A DNA stretch of 32,523 nt, from positions 1 through 32,523 of the forward strand of contig JBKBMT010000034.1 of the NCBI GenBank assembly GCA_046295655.1. Reading direction: 5' to 3'. The position numbers and the translations under genes are program-made. Source of the DNA: JBKBMT01 sp046295655 (lineage in GTDB: Bacteria; Pseudomonadota; Alphaproteobacteria; Rhodobacterales; Rhodobacteraceae). Under the pieces are notes generated by a model, which searched no databases, was not told the origin of the DNA, and worked only from the letters and a program-made list of their open reading frames with translations. This document shows positions 1 through 6,679 of this stretch, in pieces; the stretch's first letter is position 1; each line of letters begins with the position of its first letter.

Positions 1-116
1 GGGTGCAACCCCTCGCGCCGCGCGATCTCGCTGCCGCTGGCCACCCGCCCCTCGTCGAGCAGGCGCTGCCCGTGGAAGGCACGCGACAAGGCCGTGAGGA
101 CGGGCATCTCATGCTT
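1..116 (-). pseudogene. possible C-terminal fragment of a recombinase-like protein
   Basis: Read on the minus strand from about base 116 to the left edge, the sequence gives an open frame with segments LTALSRAFHGQRLLDEGRV and ASGSEIARREGLHP. This pattern (ALxRAxxWxxLLxxGxxAsxxEIAxxEGLxxxxV) resembles the helix-turn-helix tail of recombinase/resolvase-type proteins of mobile elements in alphaproteobacteria. The frame continues past the left edge. Upstream of it (right of base 116) the plus strand is norD, so there is no proper start for it here. I identify it from memory of the motif only. It could be a chance reading of GC-rich DNA, but it coincides exactly with the point where norD similarity stops. 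Confidence 0.35.
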
Positions 117-437
117 CGGCGCCTCGGCGCCGCCGTCCGCCACGCCTCGCGCGAACTGGCGCGCGAGGCCCGCAAGCGGCGGCTGCTTCTGGTCATCACC
201 GACGGCAAGCCCAACGATCTGGATCATTACGAGGGCCGGCACGGGATCGAGGACAGCCACATGGCCATCCGCGAGGCCCGCCGGGCCGGCCATGCGGTGT
301 TCGGCATCGCCGTGGACCGCGACGGCAAGTCCTGGTTTCCGCGCATCTTCGGCCAGGGCGGCTTTGCCCTGATCCCCCATCCCGACCGGCTGACCGCCGC
401 CCTGCCGCAGATCTATCGCCAGATGGTGGGGGCGTGA
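3..437 (+). pseudogene. norD: NorD C-terminal fragment (nitric oxide reductase activation protein, vWA domain), 5' part missing
   Basis: NorD is a cytoplasmic protein with a von Willebrand factor A-like domain that works with the AAA+ ATPase NorQ to mature or activate cytochrome-c-dependent nitric oxide reductase (NorCB). From about base 117 the translation follows the NorD C-terminus closely: RRLGAAVRHAS, then the strongly conserved LLLVITDGKPNDLDHYEGR and GIEDSHMAIREARRAGHAVFG, ending ALPQIYRQMVGA. This is only about 107 residues of a protein normally over 600 long. The bases before 117 stay open in this frame but do not resemble the expected NorD stretch (around GFYTR before LGAA). They look like minus-strand coding sequence of another gene, so norD appears truncated by a junction rather than merely cut by the window edge. 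The stop overlaps norE (GTGA). Confidence 0.75.
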
Positions 438-976
438 GCGATCTGCTGGACGAGTTGCCGGGCGAGCCCATGATGTGGGTGCTGATCGTGTCCGAGCTTC
501 TGGTCTTCGGCGCCGGGCTGACGGCCTTTCTGGCGATGCGGCTGACCGATCCCACGGGCTTTGCCGAGGCGCAGGCGCATCTGCACCGGGCCGGGGCGGC
601 TCTGAACACGGTCGTGCTCGTCACCTCGGGCCTTCTGGCCGCGCTGGCCATGCGTGCCGCGGCGACCGGCGCGATCCGGCGCAAGCAGGCCCTGCTGGCC
701 GGGGCGATGGCGCTTGGCGTCCTGTTCCTTGCAATCAAGACGGTGGAATATGCCGACAAGGCCGCGCAGGGCATTGGCTGGGAAAGCCACATCTTCTTCA
801 CGTTCTACTACCTGCTCACAGGCTTTCACGCGGCCCATGTGGTGGCCGGCATCCTGCTGCTCGGCCTGGTCGCCGTGCTGCGCAGTCCGCGGGCAACCGA
901 AACCGGCGCCGCCTTCTGGCACATGGTCGATCTGGTCTGGGTGCTGCTGTTCCCGGTGATCTACCTGGTCCGATGA
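434..976 (+). CDS. norE: NorE, cytochrome c oxidase subunit III-like NO reductase accessory protein
   Basis: This 180-residue integral membrane protein belongs to the haem-copper oxidase subunit III family, in the short NorE branch encoded with nitric oxide reductase. Five hydrophobic helices are visible, at roughly residues 14-34, 56-78, 85-105, 121-145 and 158-178. Subunit-III signatures are present: YLLTGFHAAHV near residue 127 and FWHMVDLVWVLLFPVIYL at the C-terminus. NorE lacks metal ligands; in denitrifiers it supports full NO reductase activity, with an exact role that is unsettled. The GTG start overlaps the norD stop (GTGA), and its TGA overlaps the next ATG, indicating translational coupling in a norDEF order. 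The norCBQ genes are not in the window. Confidence 0.88.
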   Translation: MSDLLDELPGEPMMWVLIVSELLVFGAGLTAFLAMRLTDPTGFAEAQAHLHRAGAALNTVVLVTSGLLAALAMRAAATGAIRRKQALLAGAMALGVLFLAIKTVEYADKAAQGIGWESHIFFTFYYLLTGFHAAHVVAGILLLGLVAVLRSPRATETGAAFWHMVDLVWVLLFPVIYLVR

Positions 977-1221
977 CCCGCGATCCGCTGATCCGCGCCT
1001 CGGCACTGTTGTGCGCGCTGTCGCTGGCCGGTGGCGCCGTGACGCGACTGCCCGACCATCGCGCGCTGGCCCCGGCGATCCTGGGCCTTGCGCTGTGGAA
1101 GGCCCGGCTGATCCTGCATCGGTATCTGGGTCTGGCAGCGGCGCCGCGCTGGCGTCAGGGGTTCGACCTGACGGCCGCTGGCTTCTGCCTGATGCTCGCG
1201 GTGCTGGCGGTCCTCGGCTGA
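973..1221 (+). CDS. norF: NorF-like small membrane protein
   Basis: This 82-residue protein starts with an ATG inside the norE stop (ATGA). It has hydrophobic segments near residues 8-24, 31-46 and 66-81, with a short Arg-rich loop containing WKARLILHRYLGL. Size, topology and position directly after norE match NorF, the small (about 75-80 aa) membrane protein at the end of alphaproteobacterial nor operons; NorF has been linked to NO reductase activity but has no defined biochemistry. The WKARLIxxxYLGLR-type loop is also typical of cytochrome oxidase subunit IV-like small proteins, which is the alternative name for the same family. Its stop codon lies inside a palindrome shared with the convergent DUF4202 gene. 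Confidence 0.72.
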   Translation: MTRDPLIRASALLCALSLAGGAVTRLPDHRALAPAILGLALWKARLILHRYLGLAAAPRWRQGFDLTAAGFCLMLAVLAVLG

Positions 1222-1235
1222 GCCCGGCTCAGCCG
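1215..1235. terminator. palindrome spanning both stop codons of convergent norF and DUF4202 genes
   Basis: CGGCTGAGC (1215-1223) and GCTCAGCCG (1227-1235) form a perfect 9-bp inverted repeat with a 3-base loop. The TGA of norF (1219-1221) and the TCA that is the minus-strand stop of the DUF4202 gene (1229-1231) both lie in the arms. There is no T-run on either side, so it is not a canonical intrinsic terminator. It would nevertheless form a GC-rich hairpin at the 3' end of both transcripts. Confidence 0.55.
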
Positions 1236-1789
1236 GCGGCGCGCACCGCCTCGGCCAGCGGCGGCGACAGGTCGAACTCCGCCAGCACCCGCGCCCGCGC
1301 CCCGGCCGACATCTTGGCGGCGGTCTTGGCGACGATCCCGGCCAGATCGTCGCGACCCTCGGCAAAGCCTGCGAAATACCAGCGCAGGAACACGAAACAG
1401 GCCACGTCCTCCAGCGCCTGCACCTCGGCGTCGCGCTTGAGACCCTCCTTGCGCAAGAGCATCCCGACCCGCGCACAATCGGCGGCCGGATAGCCGGCCG
1501 CGGCCATCATCCCGGCCACCCGGTCGGCATGGCGGCGGCCCTGCTCCCGGCGCCAGGCATGATAACCCTGCCGCCCCTCGGGGACGGCAGACCGGGGCAG
1601 CAGCCAGCGTTCGACATGCTGACCCCGCGCCGCGATCCGCAGGACCTCCGACGCCTCCGGCACCAGCCGGGCCAGTTCCGCGCTCATGCGCAGGCCATAG
1701 ACCAGCGCCGCGGGCCGGCCGTCCTCCTGCCCCGGATCCGCGGCATTGGCCGCGTCGATCGCGGCAAGAACGGCGGCAAGTCGGCTCAT
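1229..1789 (-). CDS. DUF4202 domain protein
   Basis: This 186-residue soluble protein matches the DUF4202 family in length and conserved blocks: a start like RLxxVLxAIDAANAADP, then LVYGLRMSAEL near residue 30, the HVERWLLPRS segment near 58, and GYHAWRREQGRRHADRVAGMM near 74. The family has no assigned reaction; the His/Arg/Asp-rich core resembles HD-like hydrolases but this is not established. The ATG overlaps the stop of the Crp/Fnr regulator gene (ATGA at 1786-1789), so the two are almost certainly co-transcribed and translationally coupled. That places this protein in the NO/anaerobic regulatory context. No signal peptide or membrane segment is seen. Confidence 0.75.
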   Translation of the reverse strand: MSRLAAVLAAIDAANAADPGQEDGRPAALVYGLRMSAELARLVPEASEVLRIAARGQHVERWLLPRSAVPEGRQGYHAWRREQGRRHADRVAGMMAAAGYPAADCARVGMLLRKEGLKRDAEVQALEDVACFVFLRWYFAGFAEGRDDLAGIVAKTAAKMSAGARARVLAEFDLSPPLAEAVRAAG

Positions 1790-2490
1790 TTCTCTTTCGA
1801 CCAGGCATCGGCGGGATCGGACAGCACATAATCCATCAGCCGGCCCACATCCTCGATCTCGGCGACATTCTGGCGGATCGTCACCCCGTACTGGCGCAGC
1901 TTGCCGAAGGCACGGCTCAGGCTTTCGGGTTTCATCCCCAGCCGGCCCGCAATCAGCCCCTTGTCGTAGGGCAGCACCACCTTGCAGACACCCTTGCGGC
2001 AATCGGCCAGGTCCAGCAGGAACTCGGCCACCCTTTGCGCCCCGGTCTGGGCCTTCAGCGCCTCCACCTGTCCGACCAGCGCGTGCAGATGGGCAAAGGC
2101 CGCCGACAGGATGGCGATTGCCACCTCGGGAAAGTCGCGGATCTCGCGCAGGAGCGACGCCGCATCGACCCGGATCAGCGCGCAATCCGTCACCGCCTCG
2201 GCCGCGACCGGATAGGTCGCATTGCGCAGCGCCACCGCCTCGCCAAAGCTGCGGCCCCTCGTGAACACGCCGACCACCGCCTCGGCCCCGCTCGGCGCGA
2301 TCCGGTAGAGCTTTACCCAGCCCTCGGCGACGATGTAGATCGCCGTCGCCCGTTCGCCCTGCAGGAAGATCGTCGCGCCGCGGTCGAACCGGCGCAGCCG
2401 CGTCTCGGCCAGCAGCTTGTCCGACACCGCATCGGGCAGCTGCGAAAAGAGGAGCGACTGCCGGGCGGTCGCCAGATGATCGGCATTCAT
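1786..2490 (-). CDS. Crp/Fnr family regulator, Dnr/NnrR-like
   Basis: This 234-residue transcription factor has an N-terminal cyclic-nucleotide-binding-like domain (about residues 14-120: RFDRGATIFLQGE, then GRSFGEAV), a long dimerisation helix (about 121-155) and a C-terminal winged helix. The recognition helix reads KPESLSRAFGKL, with the E189-S-x-x-R193 type pattern used by FNR/DNR proteins to read TTGAY half-sites. The N-terminal cysteine cluster of oxygen-sensing Fnr is absent, which points to the Dnr/NnrR group that responds to NO, probably through haem. The start at 2490 is preferred because AAGGA lies 8 bases upstream; an in-frame ATG at 2523 has poorer spacing. It lies beside norEF and an FNR-type box and overlaps the DUF4202 gene downstream. 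Confidence 0.85.
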   Translation of the reverse strand: MNADHLATARQSLLFSQLPDAVSDKLLAETRLRRFDRGATIFLQGERATAIYIVAEGWVKLYRIAPSGAEAVVGVFTRGRSFGEAVALRNATYPVAAEAVTDCALIRVDAASLLREIRDFPEVAIAILSAAFAHLHALVGQVEALKAQTGAQRVAEFLLDLADCRKGVCKVVLPYDKGLIAGRLGMKPESLSRAFGKLRQYGVTIRQNVAEIEDVGRLMDYVLSDPADAWSKEK

Positions 2491-2613
2491 GGCGTGCGTC
2501 CTTGTCTGGGAAAGCATCGTCATGGTCCGGACAATCCTCTCTGGCGGGCAGCGCCGTCGCGGCGACCCTGCCTCGGCCTTGCCGCAGGACGGGCGCCGGC
2601 AAGGATGGGCCAG

Positions 2614-2633
2614 CGCTTGACCTCGGTCAAGCG
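2614..2633. promoter_or_regulatory. FNR/DNR-type binding site
   Basis: TTGAC-CTCG-GTCAA (2617-2630) is a perfect FNR/DNR-family box, extended by CGC/GCG to a 20-base perfect inverted repeat of 8-bp arms around 4 bases. It lies between the divergent Dnr-like regulator and the small membrane protein gene. Its centre (2623.5) is about 40-41 bases before the start site predicted from the TAGACT at 2652-2657, the class II activator position. It is therefore likely to activate the rightward gene. Its effect on the leftward regulator gene, 127 bases away, is unclear. Confidence 0.75.
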
Positions 2634-2651
2634 ATAGCCGCCGCGCGGTGC

Positions 2652-2657
2652 TAGACT
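2652..2657 (+). promoter_or_regulatory. putative -10 element of the DNR-dependent promoter
   Basis: TAGACT matches four of six bases of TATAAT. With a start site about 7 bases downstream, the FNR-type box is centred near -41 and replaces a normal -35, as expected for an activator-dependent promoter. The short leader then contains the GGAGAGG ribosome-binding sequence before the ATG at 2683. Confidence 0.5.
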
Positions 2658-2682
2658 GGGCGGGTCGGAGAGGGATGGGCGG

Positions 2683-2982
2683 ATGGGGCTGTATCTTCTG
2701 GGGTTCTTCTGGTTTGCCGGCGTCGTCTTCGCGGTCGCTCTGGCGCGGCGGACGTTGCCGCGGCACGGCGTGACGCTCGGCCTCGGCATCGTCGCGGCCG
2801 GGCTGGCCGCGATGCAGGGGCTTCATCTGGCGGCGAACACGGCCTGTCCGCCGGAAACCTGCACCGCGCTTCCGCCGCTTCTGGACCGGATCCGCCTGAC
2901 GCTCACCGCGCTCAGCCTTGCCGGTGCCGGTGTCGGTCTCTGGCTGGGCGGAAGGCGGGCGGCCGCGCGACCGGACGGCTGA
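2683..2982 (+). CDS. small membrane protein of unknown function under DNR-type control
   Basis: This 99-residue protein has three predicted transmembrane segments (about residues 2-22, 28-50 and 70-92) and a basic C-terminus with RRAAAR. A loop after helix 2 contains CPPETC (Cys55 and Cys60), which could form a disulphide if it faces the periplasm. I do not recognise the family. GGAGAGG about 10 bases upstream supports this start. The gene sits directly behind an FNR/DNR-type box placed as for class II activation, so it is probably induced under low oxygen or NO. Its stop codon is inside a palindrome shared with the convergent aspartate dehydrogenase gene. Confidence 0.65.
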   Translation: MGLYLLGFFWFAGVVFAVALARRTLPRHGVTLGLGIVAAGLAAMQGLHLAANTACPPETCTALPPLLDRIRLTLTALSLAGAGVGLWLGGRRAAARPDG

Positions 2983-3007
2983 ACCGGCCGTCCCGCGCGC
3001 GGTTCAG
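2979..3007. terminator. palindrome spanning both stop codons of a convergent gene pair
   Basis: CTGAACCG (2979-2986) and CGGTTCAG (3000-3007) are a perfect 8-bp inverted repeat around a 13-base GC-rich loop. The plus-strand TGA (2980-2982) and the minus-strand stop (TCA, 3004-3006) are both in the arms. No T-run follows. Confidence 0.5.
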
Positions 3008-3813
3008 ATCGCCACGGGGCCGATCCGGTTGCGGATCTCGCGCAGCAGCGAATGGATGGTCGCCGCGCTGGTGCGGGCATTGCCGGCCGAGGGGCGGTTC
3101 TCGATCCGCATCGAGAAGCGCGCCGTCTCGGACCGCACCTCGAAGGCGTGCAGGTTCCCGGGCGCCGCCGGATCGGCGACAAGGCGGACGCGGGTGGCGT
3201 CGAATCCCGGCCCGGCAAGCGCCAGCGTCGCGGCCACATTCGCATTCTTCGGATAGGCCAGCGCCGCCTCGCGCGCGGTGCCGGTGAAGAAGGTCGCGGG
3301 CGCGTCGATCCGGTCCAGATCCAGCACCATCCCGGCCGCGGTGCCGCGCCAGGCCGCCGGCGGCTTGGTGCCGACGTAGTCCACCTCGACCGGCCCGGCG
3401 GTGGCCAGCGCCGCCAGCAGGTCGATACCGCCGATCGCGCCGGCCGGCAGGATCATGCGCGCCCCGCCCGCGCCTGCGGCCGCGCGCAGGGCCGCCGCCA
3501 GCGCGGGATCGGCAAGCGCCCCGACCGAGACCACCACCACATCGATCCCGGCCGCAAGCGCCGGCACCGCGGCATCGCGCACCGCCGCGTGGCCCGCGCT
3601 CTCCACGACCAGCTCGGGCCGCGCCGCGATCAGCGCCTGCGGATCCTCGACCACCTCGGCGCGGTCCTGCCAGGCCGGCACCAGGTCCGCCGCCACGGCT
3701 GCGCCGCGCCCCGGCCGGACCAGCACCGTGACCCGCGCGGGAACCGCGCCATCCCGCAAATGGCCCAGCAGCGCAGCGCCGATGTTTCCGTATCCGACCA
3801 GTCCCAGGTGCAT
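3004..3813 (-). CDS. nadX: L-aspartate dehydrogenase (NadX-type)
   Basis: The enzyme oxidises L-aspartate with NAD(P)+ to iminoaspartate, which feeds NAD synthesis or hydrolyses to oxaloacetate and ammonia. The 269-residue protein opens with a Rossmann loop GLVGYGNIG (residues 4-12). It carries the family blocks LPAGAIGGIDLLAAL, the substrate-loop GTKPPAAWRGTA and PKNANVAATLALAG, all strongly typical of NadX/aspartate dehydrogenase. The ATG at 3813 directly precedes the Rossmann strand; a GTG four codons upstream (3825) is possible. It lies 68 bases behind the MDR gene on the same strand, at the end of the iclR-M28-MDR series. With no nadA or nadC nearby, a catabolic role in aspartate disposal seems more likely than NAD synthesis. 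That role is inference. Confidence 0.85.
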   Translation of the reverse strand: MHLGLVGYGNIGAALLGHLRDGAVPARVTVLVRPGRGAAVAADLVPAWQDRAEVVEDPQALIAARPELVVESAGHAAVRDAAVPALAAGIDVVVVSVGALADPALAAALRAAAGAGGARMILPAGAIGGIDLLAALATAGPVEVDYVGTKPPAAWRGTAAGMVLDLDRIDAPATFFTGTAREAALAYPKNANVAATLALAGPGFDATRVRLVADPAAPGNLHAFEVRSETARFSMRIENRPSAGNARTSAATIHSLLREIRNRIGPVAI

Positions 3814-3881
3814 TGCCCGTTCCACCCCCGGCCCGGTCCTAGACCAATGCGGCGGACAGGTCCACTCCGCGGCGCGCCCGC

Positions 3882-4874
3882 TCAGCCTGCGGGCAGCACC
3901 ACGGTCTGGCCGATCCCGCCGCCTTCGACCCGTTCATGGGCGGCGGCGATCCGGTCCAGCGGAAAGCGCGCGCCGACCGCGACCGTCAGCGCCGCGGCAT
4001 GGCTCTGCACAAAGCCGATCGCTGCCGCCCGCGCCGCCGGGGGCAGGTTGAACCCCTGCACGAAGCGCAGGTTCAACCCCTTGCCCTGAAAGGCATGATA
4101 GGGCAGCGCGGGTGTGGCAGAGGTGTTCGACGAATAGCTCGCCACCCAGCCGTTCGGCTGCAGAACCTCGGCATCGACCGCCATGTTCGCGGCGAAATCC
4201 ACCTCGATCACCCGATCCACCCCGGCGCCGCCTGTCAGTTCGCGCACCCGCGCCGCAACGTCCCCGCATCGCCGGTCGATCGTCTCGGCGCCCGCCGCGG
4301 CGGCATGGGCGGCACCCTCGGGACTGCCAGTGGTGGCCAGCACCCTTGCCCCGCCGATCCGCGCCATCTGCACGGCCAGATGCCCGACCGCGCCGGCACC
4401 CCCCTGCACCAGCAGCGTCTGCCCCGCAACCGGGCCGTCGGCGAACACGCAGCGGTGCGCCGTCATCGCCGGAACCCCCAGACAGGCGCCCTCCTCGAAA
4501 CCGAAGCCCTCGGGCAGCGGCACCGCCTGTCCGGCCGCGATCGCGATCCGTTCCGCCGCCGTGCCGAAGGCGCGGCCGGCGGTGCCATAGCCGCCCTGGG
4601 CGTTCCACAGCCAGACGCGCTGGCCGATCCGGGCGGGATCGACCCCCTCGCCCGCCGCCTCGATCACCCCCGCGCCGTCGCAATGGGGGATCACCCGCGG
4701 ATGGTCGAGGCCCATCCCGCGCCAGCCCGCCCGGCGCTTGACGTCCGCCGGATTGATGCCCGAGGCCAGTATCCGCACCAGCACCTCGCCCGGCCCGGGC
4801 ACGGGATCGGGCAGGTCGCCCAGCTGCAGCACCTCGCGTGCCGGCCCGGTCCGGTCGTAGAAGGCCGCGCGCAT
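3882..4874 (-). CDS. zinc-independent MDR oxidoreductase (quinone reductase-like)
   Basis: This 330-residue protein of the medium-chain dehydrogenase/reductase superfamily is in the NAD(P)H:quinone oxidoreductase branch. The N-terminal catalytic domain has PGPGEVLVRILASGINPADVK (about residues 26-46) and PHCDGAGVIEAAGEGV. The nucleotide-binding loop is QGGAGAVGHLAVQMAR (about 157-172). The cysteine and histidine zinc ligands of alcohol dehydrogenases are missing, as usual for the QOR branch. It probably reduces a quinone or an alpha,beta-unsaturated carbonyl with NADPH; the substrate is unknown. Its ATG overlaps the stop of the upstream peptidase gene by one base (TGATG), so it is co-translated with it. 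Confidence 0.85.
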   Translation of the reverse strand: MRAAFYDRTGPAREVLQLGDLPDPVPGPGEVLVRILASGINPADVKRRAGWRGMGLDHPRVIPHCDGAGVIEAAGEGVDPARIGQRVWLWNAQGGYGTAGRAFGTAAERIAIAAGQAVPLPEGFGFEEGACLGVPAMTAHRCVFADGPVAGQTLLVQGGAGAVGHLAVQMARIGGARVLATTGSPEGAAHAAAAGAETIDRRCGDVAARVRELTGGAGVDRVIEVDFAANMAVDAEVLQPNGWVASYSSNTSATPALPYHAFQGKGLNLRFVQGFNLPPAARAAAIGFVQSHAAALTVAVGARFPLDRIAAAHERVEGGGIGQTVVLPAG

Positions 4875-6589
4875 CAGCCGGCTTCGATCAGCCGCACCGC
4901 CCCCCGCAGGGCCGAGACCAGCCGGTTCTGCCCGCGCATCAGCTGCACCCGGGCAAAGCCCAGCCGGTCGCCCATCCGGTCGAGCTCGGTCGCCGGATGG
5001 ATCGTCGGCAGGGCGGGGATGGTCAGCGCCGGTTCGTGGGTGAACCGCGGGCCGCGGGTGTAGTTGACCGGCACCAGGATCCGGGCGAGCCCCTCGATCA
5101 CCGCGTTCGCGCGCGCCGGCGCGACCTTTCCCGCCGCGATGCCGGCATGGAACCGCTCCAGCGCGTCCAGCAGCGCCTCGGCCGCGATGCGCGACGGCGA
5201 CAGGTCGAACAGGGACCCCGCCTTCTTCTGATAGCCGGCGATCGTGTCGAGGAACTCGCGCGCCGTAAGCCGCCAGTCGAATGGCAGGATCTCGGCGTTG
5301 GCGACCCGCAGGACGGCAAGCAGATAGACCTTGATGTCGCGGTGCAGGATCTCGCGGTCGGCAATCTCGATGGTGTCGTTTTCGGTGTGCCAGGCGATGT
5401 TCGCCCCGCAGCCGCCGACGGGATAGTAGCCCTTCTCCTCGCGCAGGCTGTCCGGCATCGTGGACGAGAGCATGAAGAAGCTCGAGATCCCGATGTTGTT
5501 GAACGAGTAGTCGCCCGCCTGATGCGGCCGCTCGCCGACCGCGACCTTGCCCGCGACCTCGCGGATCACCTCCTTAACCAGGGTGTCGGTCTCGCTCATC
5601 CGGCTGAGGCCGGTGAATTCGGTGGCCCAGCGGCAGCCCGGGCTGTCGCAGTTGATCTGGGCGACGCAGTTCTCTTCCAGTTCGATCGCGAACCGGTCGG
5701 CGAACCAGGTCGATCCGGCATACCGCCCGGTGGAATGGCCCGGCCACCAGCAGATGCGCACCGACCGGCGCAGGTGCTGCCGGTTCTCCCAGAGCACGCG
5801 CGCAATCTCCAGCATCGCGGCGTCGCCCACCGCATTGTCGCCCACGCCCACGTCCCAGCTGTCGAGATGACCGTGCAGCAGCACGAACTTCTCCGGCTCC
5901 TCCGTGCCGGGGATGGTCACATCGACCAGTTTCGAGGGGAACCAGCCTTCCTCCATCTCGGCATGGATCGTCACCTCGGTCCCCGTGTCGGCCAGCGCCT
6001 TCAGCGCCTCGCCATCGGGCTTGCTCACCGCCACGGCGGGGATCGCGGGCTTGCGCGGCAGGTCGTCCAGATCGGGCGTGCCCCAGATCGTGGTGCAGAT
6101 GCCCCAGTGGATGTCCGCGCCGGGGTTGATCGCGATCACGCCGACCGCGCCCATCGCCTCGAACTGGCTGACCATCAGCGGGCTGGCAAAGCCTTCCGAG
6201 ATCACGATGGCGCCCCTGGCCCGCGCGGCGGCATTGCCCGAGGTGTCGAACCGCCGGTCGAAGATGTCGTCGATCGAATCGACGCTGTTCGCGGCGATAT
6301 GGACCAGTCGGGCGGTGACGCCGCCGCGGGCATCGGCGGAATAGGCGGGCGGCTTGGCCCGCATCCTGCGGCCGGCCGCCTCGACCCGCGCCGCGCCCGG
6401 CAGCGAGAGATAGAGCGCCGGTTCGTGCACCGTCGCCGGGACACCGTGGCGGGCCAGCCGTTCCACCACCTCGTCCATGCCACGGTTCACGTCGCGGGGA
6501 TGCTCGCGCTTGTAGGTCGCGAAGCTTTCGACCAGCGCCCAGGGCGCCTCCATCGTCACCGCATCGAGTATCCTGCCTTCGACCCCCAT
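4874..6589 (-). CDS. M28 family peptidase homologue with PA domain and altered active site
   Basis: This 571-residue protein has the layout of the M28 glutamate-carboxypeptidase-II-like group: a protease-associated insert (about residues 120-200, with MGAVGVIAINPGAD), then the zinc-peptidase fold. Metal ligands are recognisable at His241 (LLHGHLDSWD), Asp251 (GVGDNAVGDA), Asp315 (INCDSPG) and His401 (WHTENDTIEIAD). The usual Glu-Glu pair (catalytic base plus bridging ligand) is replaced by His285-Ser286 in WWPGHSTGRYAGSTW. Hydrolysis by the normal mechanism is therefore doubtful unless another residue substitutes. No signal peptide is visible, so it is probably cytoplasmic. GGGAG and AGGGA precede the start. 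A GAAAC-N3-GTTTC box lies 26 bases upstream. It leads a coupled pair with the MDR gene. Confidence 0.85.
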   Translation of the reverse strand: MGVEGRILDAVTMEAPWALVESFATYKREHPRDVNRGMDEVVERLARHGVPATVHEPALYLSLPGAARVEAAGRRMRAKPPAYSADARGGVTARLVHIAANSVDSIDDIFDRRFDTSGNAAARARGAIVISEGFASPLMVSQFEAMGAVGVIAINPGADIHWGICTTIWGTPDLDDLPRKPAIPAVAVSKPDGEALKALADTGTEVTIHAEMEEGWFPSKLVDVTIPGTEEPEKFVLLHGHLDSWDVGVGDNAVGDAAMLEIARVLWENRQHLRRSVRICWWPGHSTGRYAGSTWFADRFAIELEENCVAQINCDSPGCRWATEFTGLSRMSETDTLVKEVIREVAGKVAVGERPHQAGDYSFNNIGISSFFMLSSTMPDSLREEKGYYPVGGCGANIAWHTENDTIEIADREILHRDIKVYLLAVLRVANAEILPFDWRLTAREFLDTIAGYQKKAGSLFDLSPSRIAAEALLDALERFHAGIAAGKVAPARANAVIEGLARILVPVNYTRGPRFTHEPALTIPALPTIHPATELDRMGDRLGFARVQLMRGQNRLVSALRGAVRLIEAG

Positions 6590-6614
6590 TCCCTCGCTCC
6601 CTGTTTTATCTGCC

Positions 6615-6627
6615 GAAACGTGGTTTC
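6615..6627. promoter_or_regulatory. IclR-type operator, site 1
   Basis: GAAAC-GTG-GTTTC is a perfect palindrome located 26-38 bases upstream of the M28 peptidase start codon. Its form matches the GAAAC-N3-GTTTC core known for KdgR-like IclR regulators. A near-identical box (GAAAC-ACT-GTTTT) occurs between the iclR gene and the divergent racemase operon. This suggests that the neighbouring IclR protein controls both transcripts. Confidence 0.5.
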
Positions 6628-6679
6628 AGTTATTCCCGGGGAACGCTGACACCGGCGCCGCGATTCGACAAGTGGCGGC

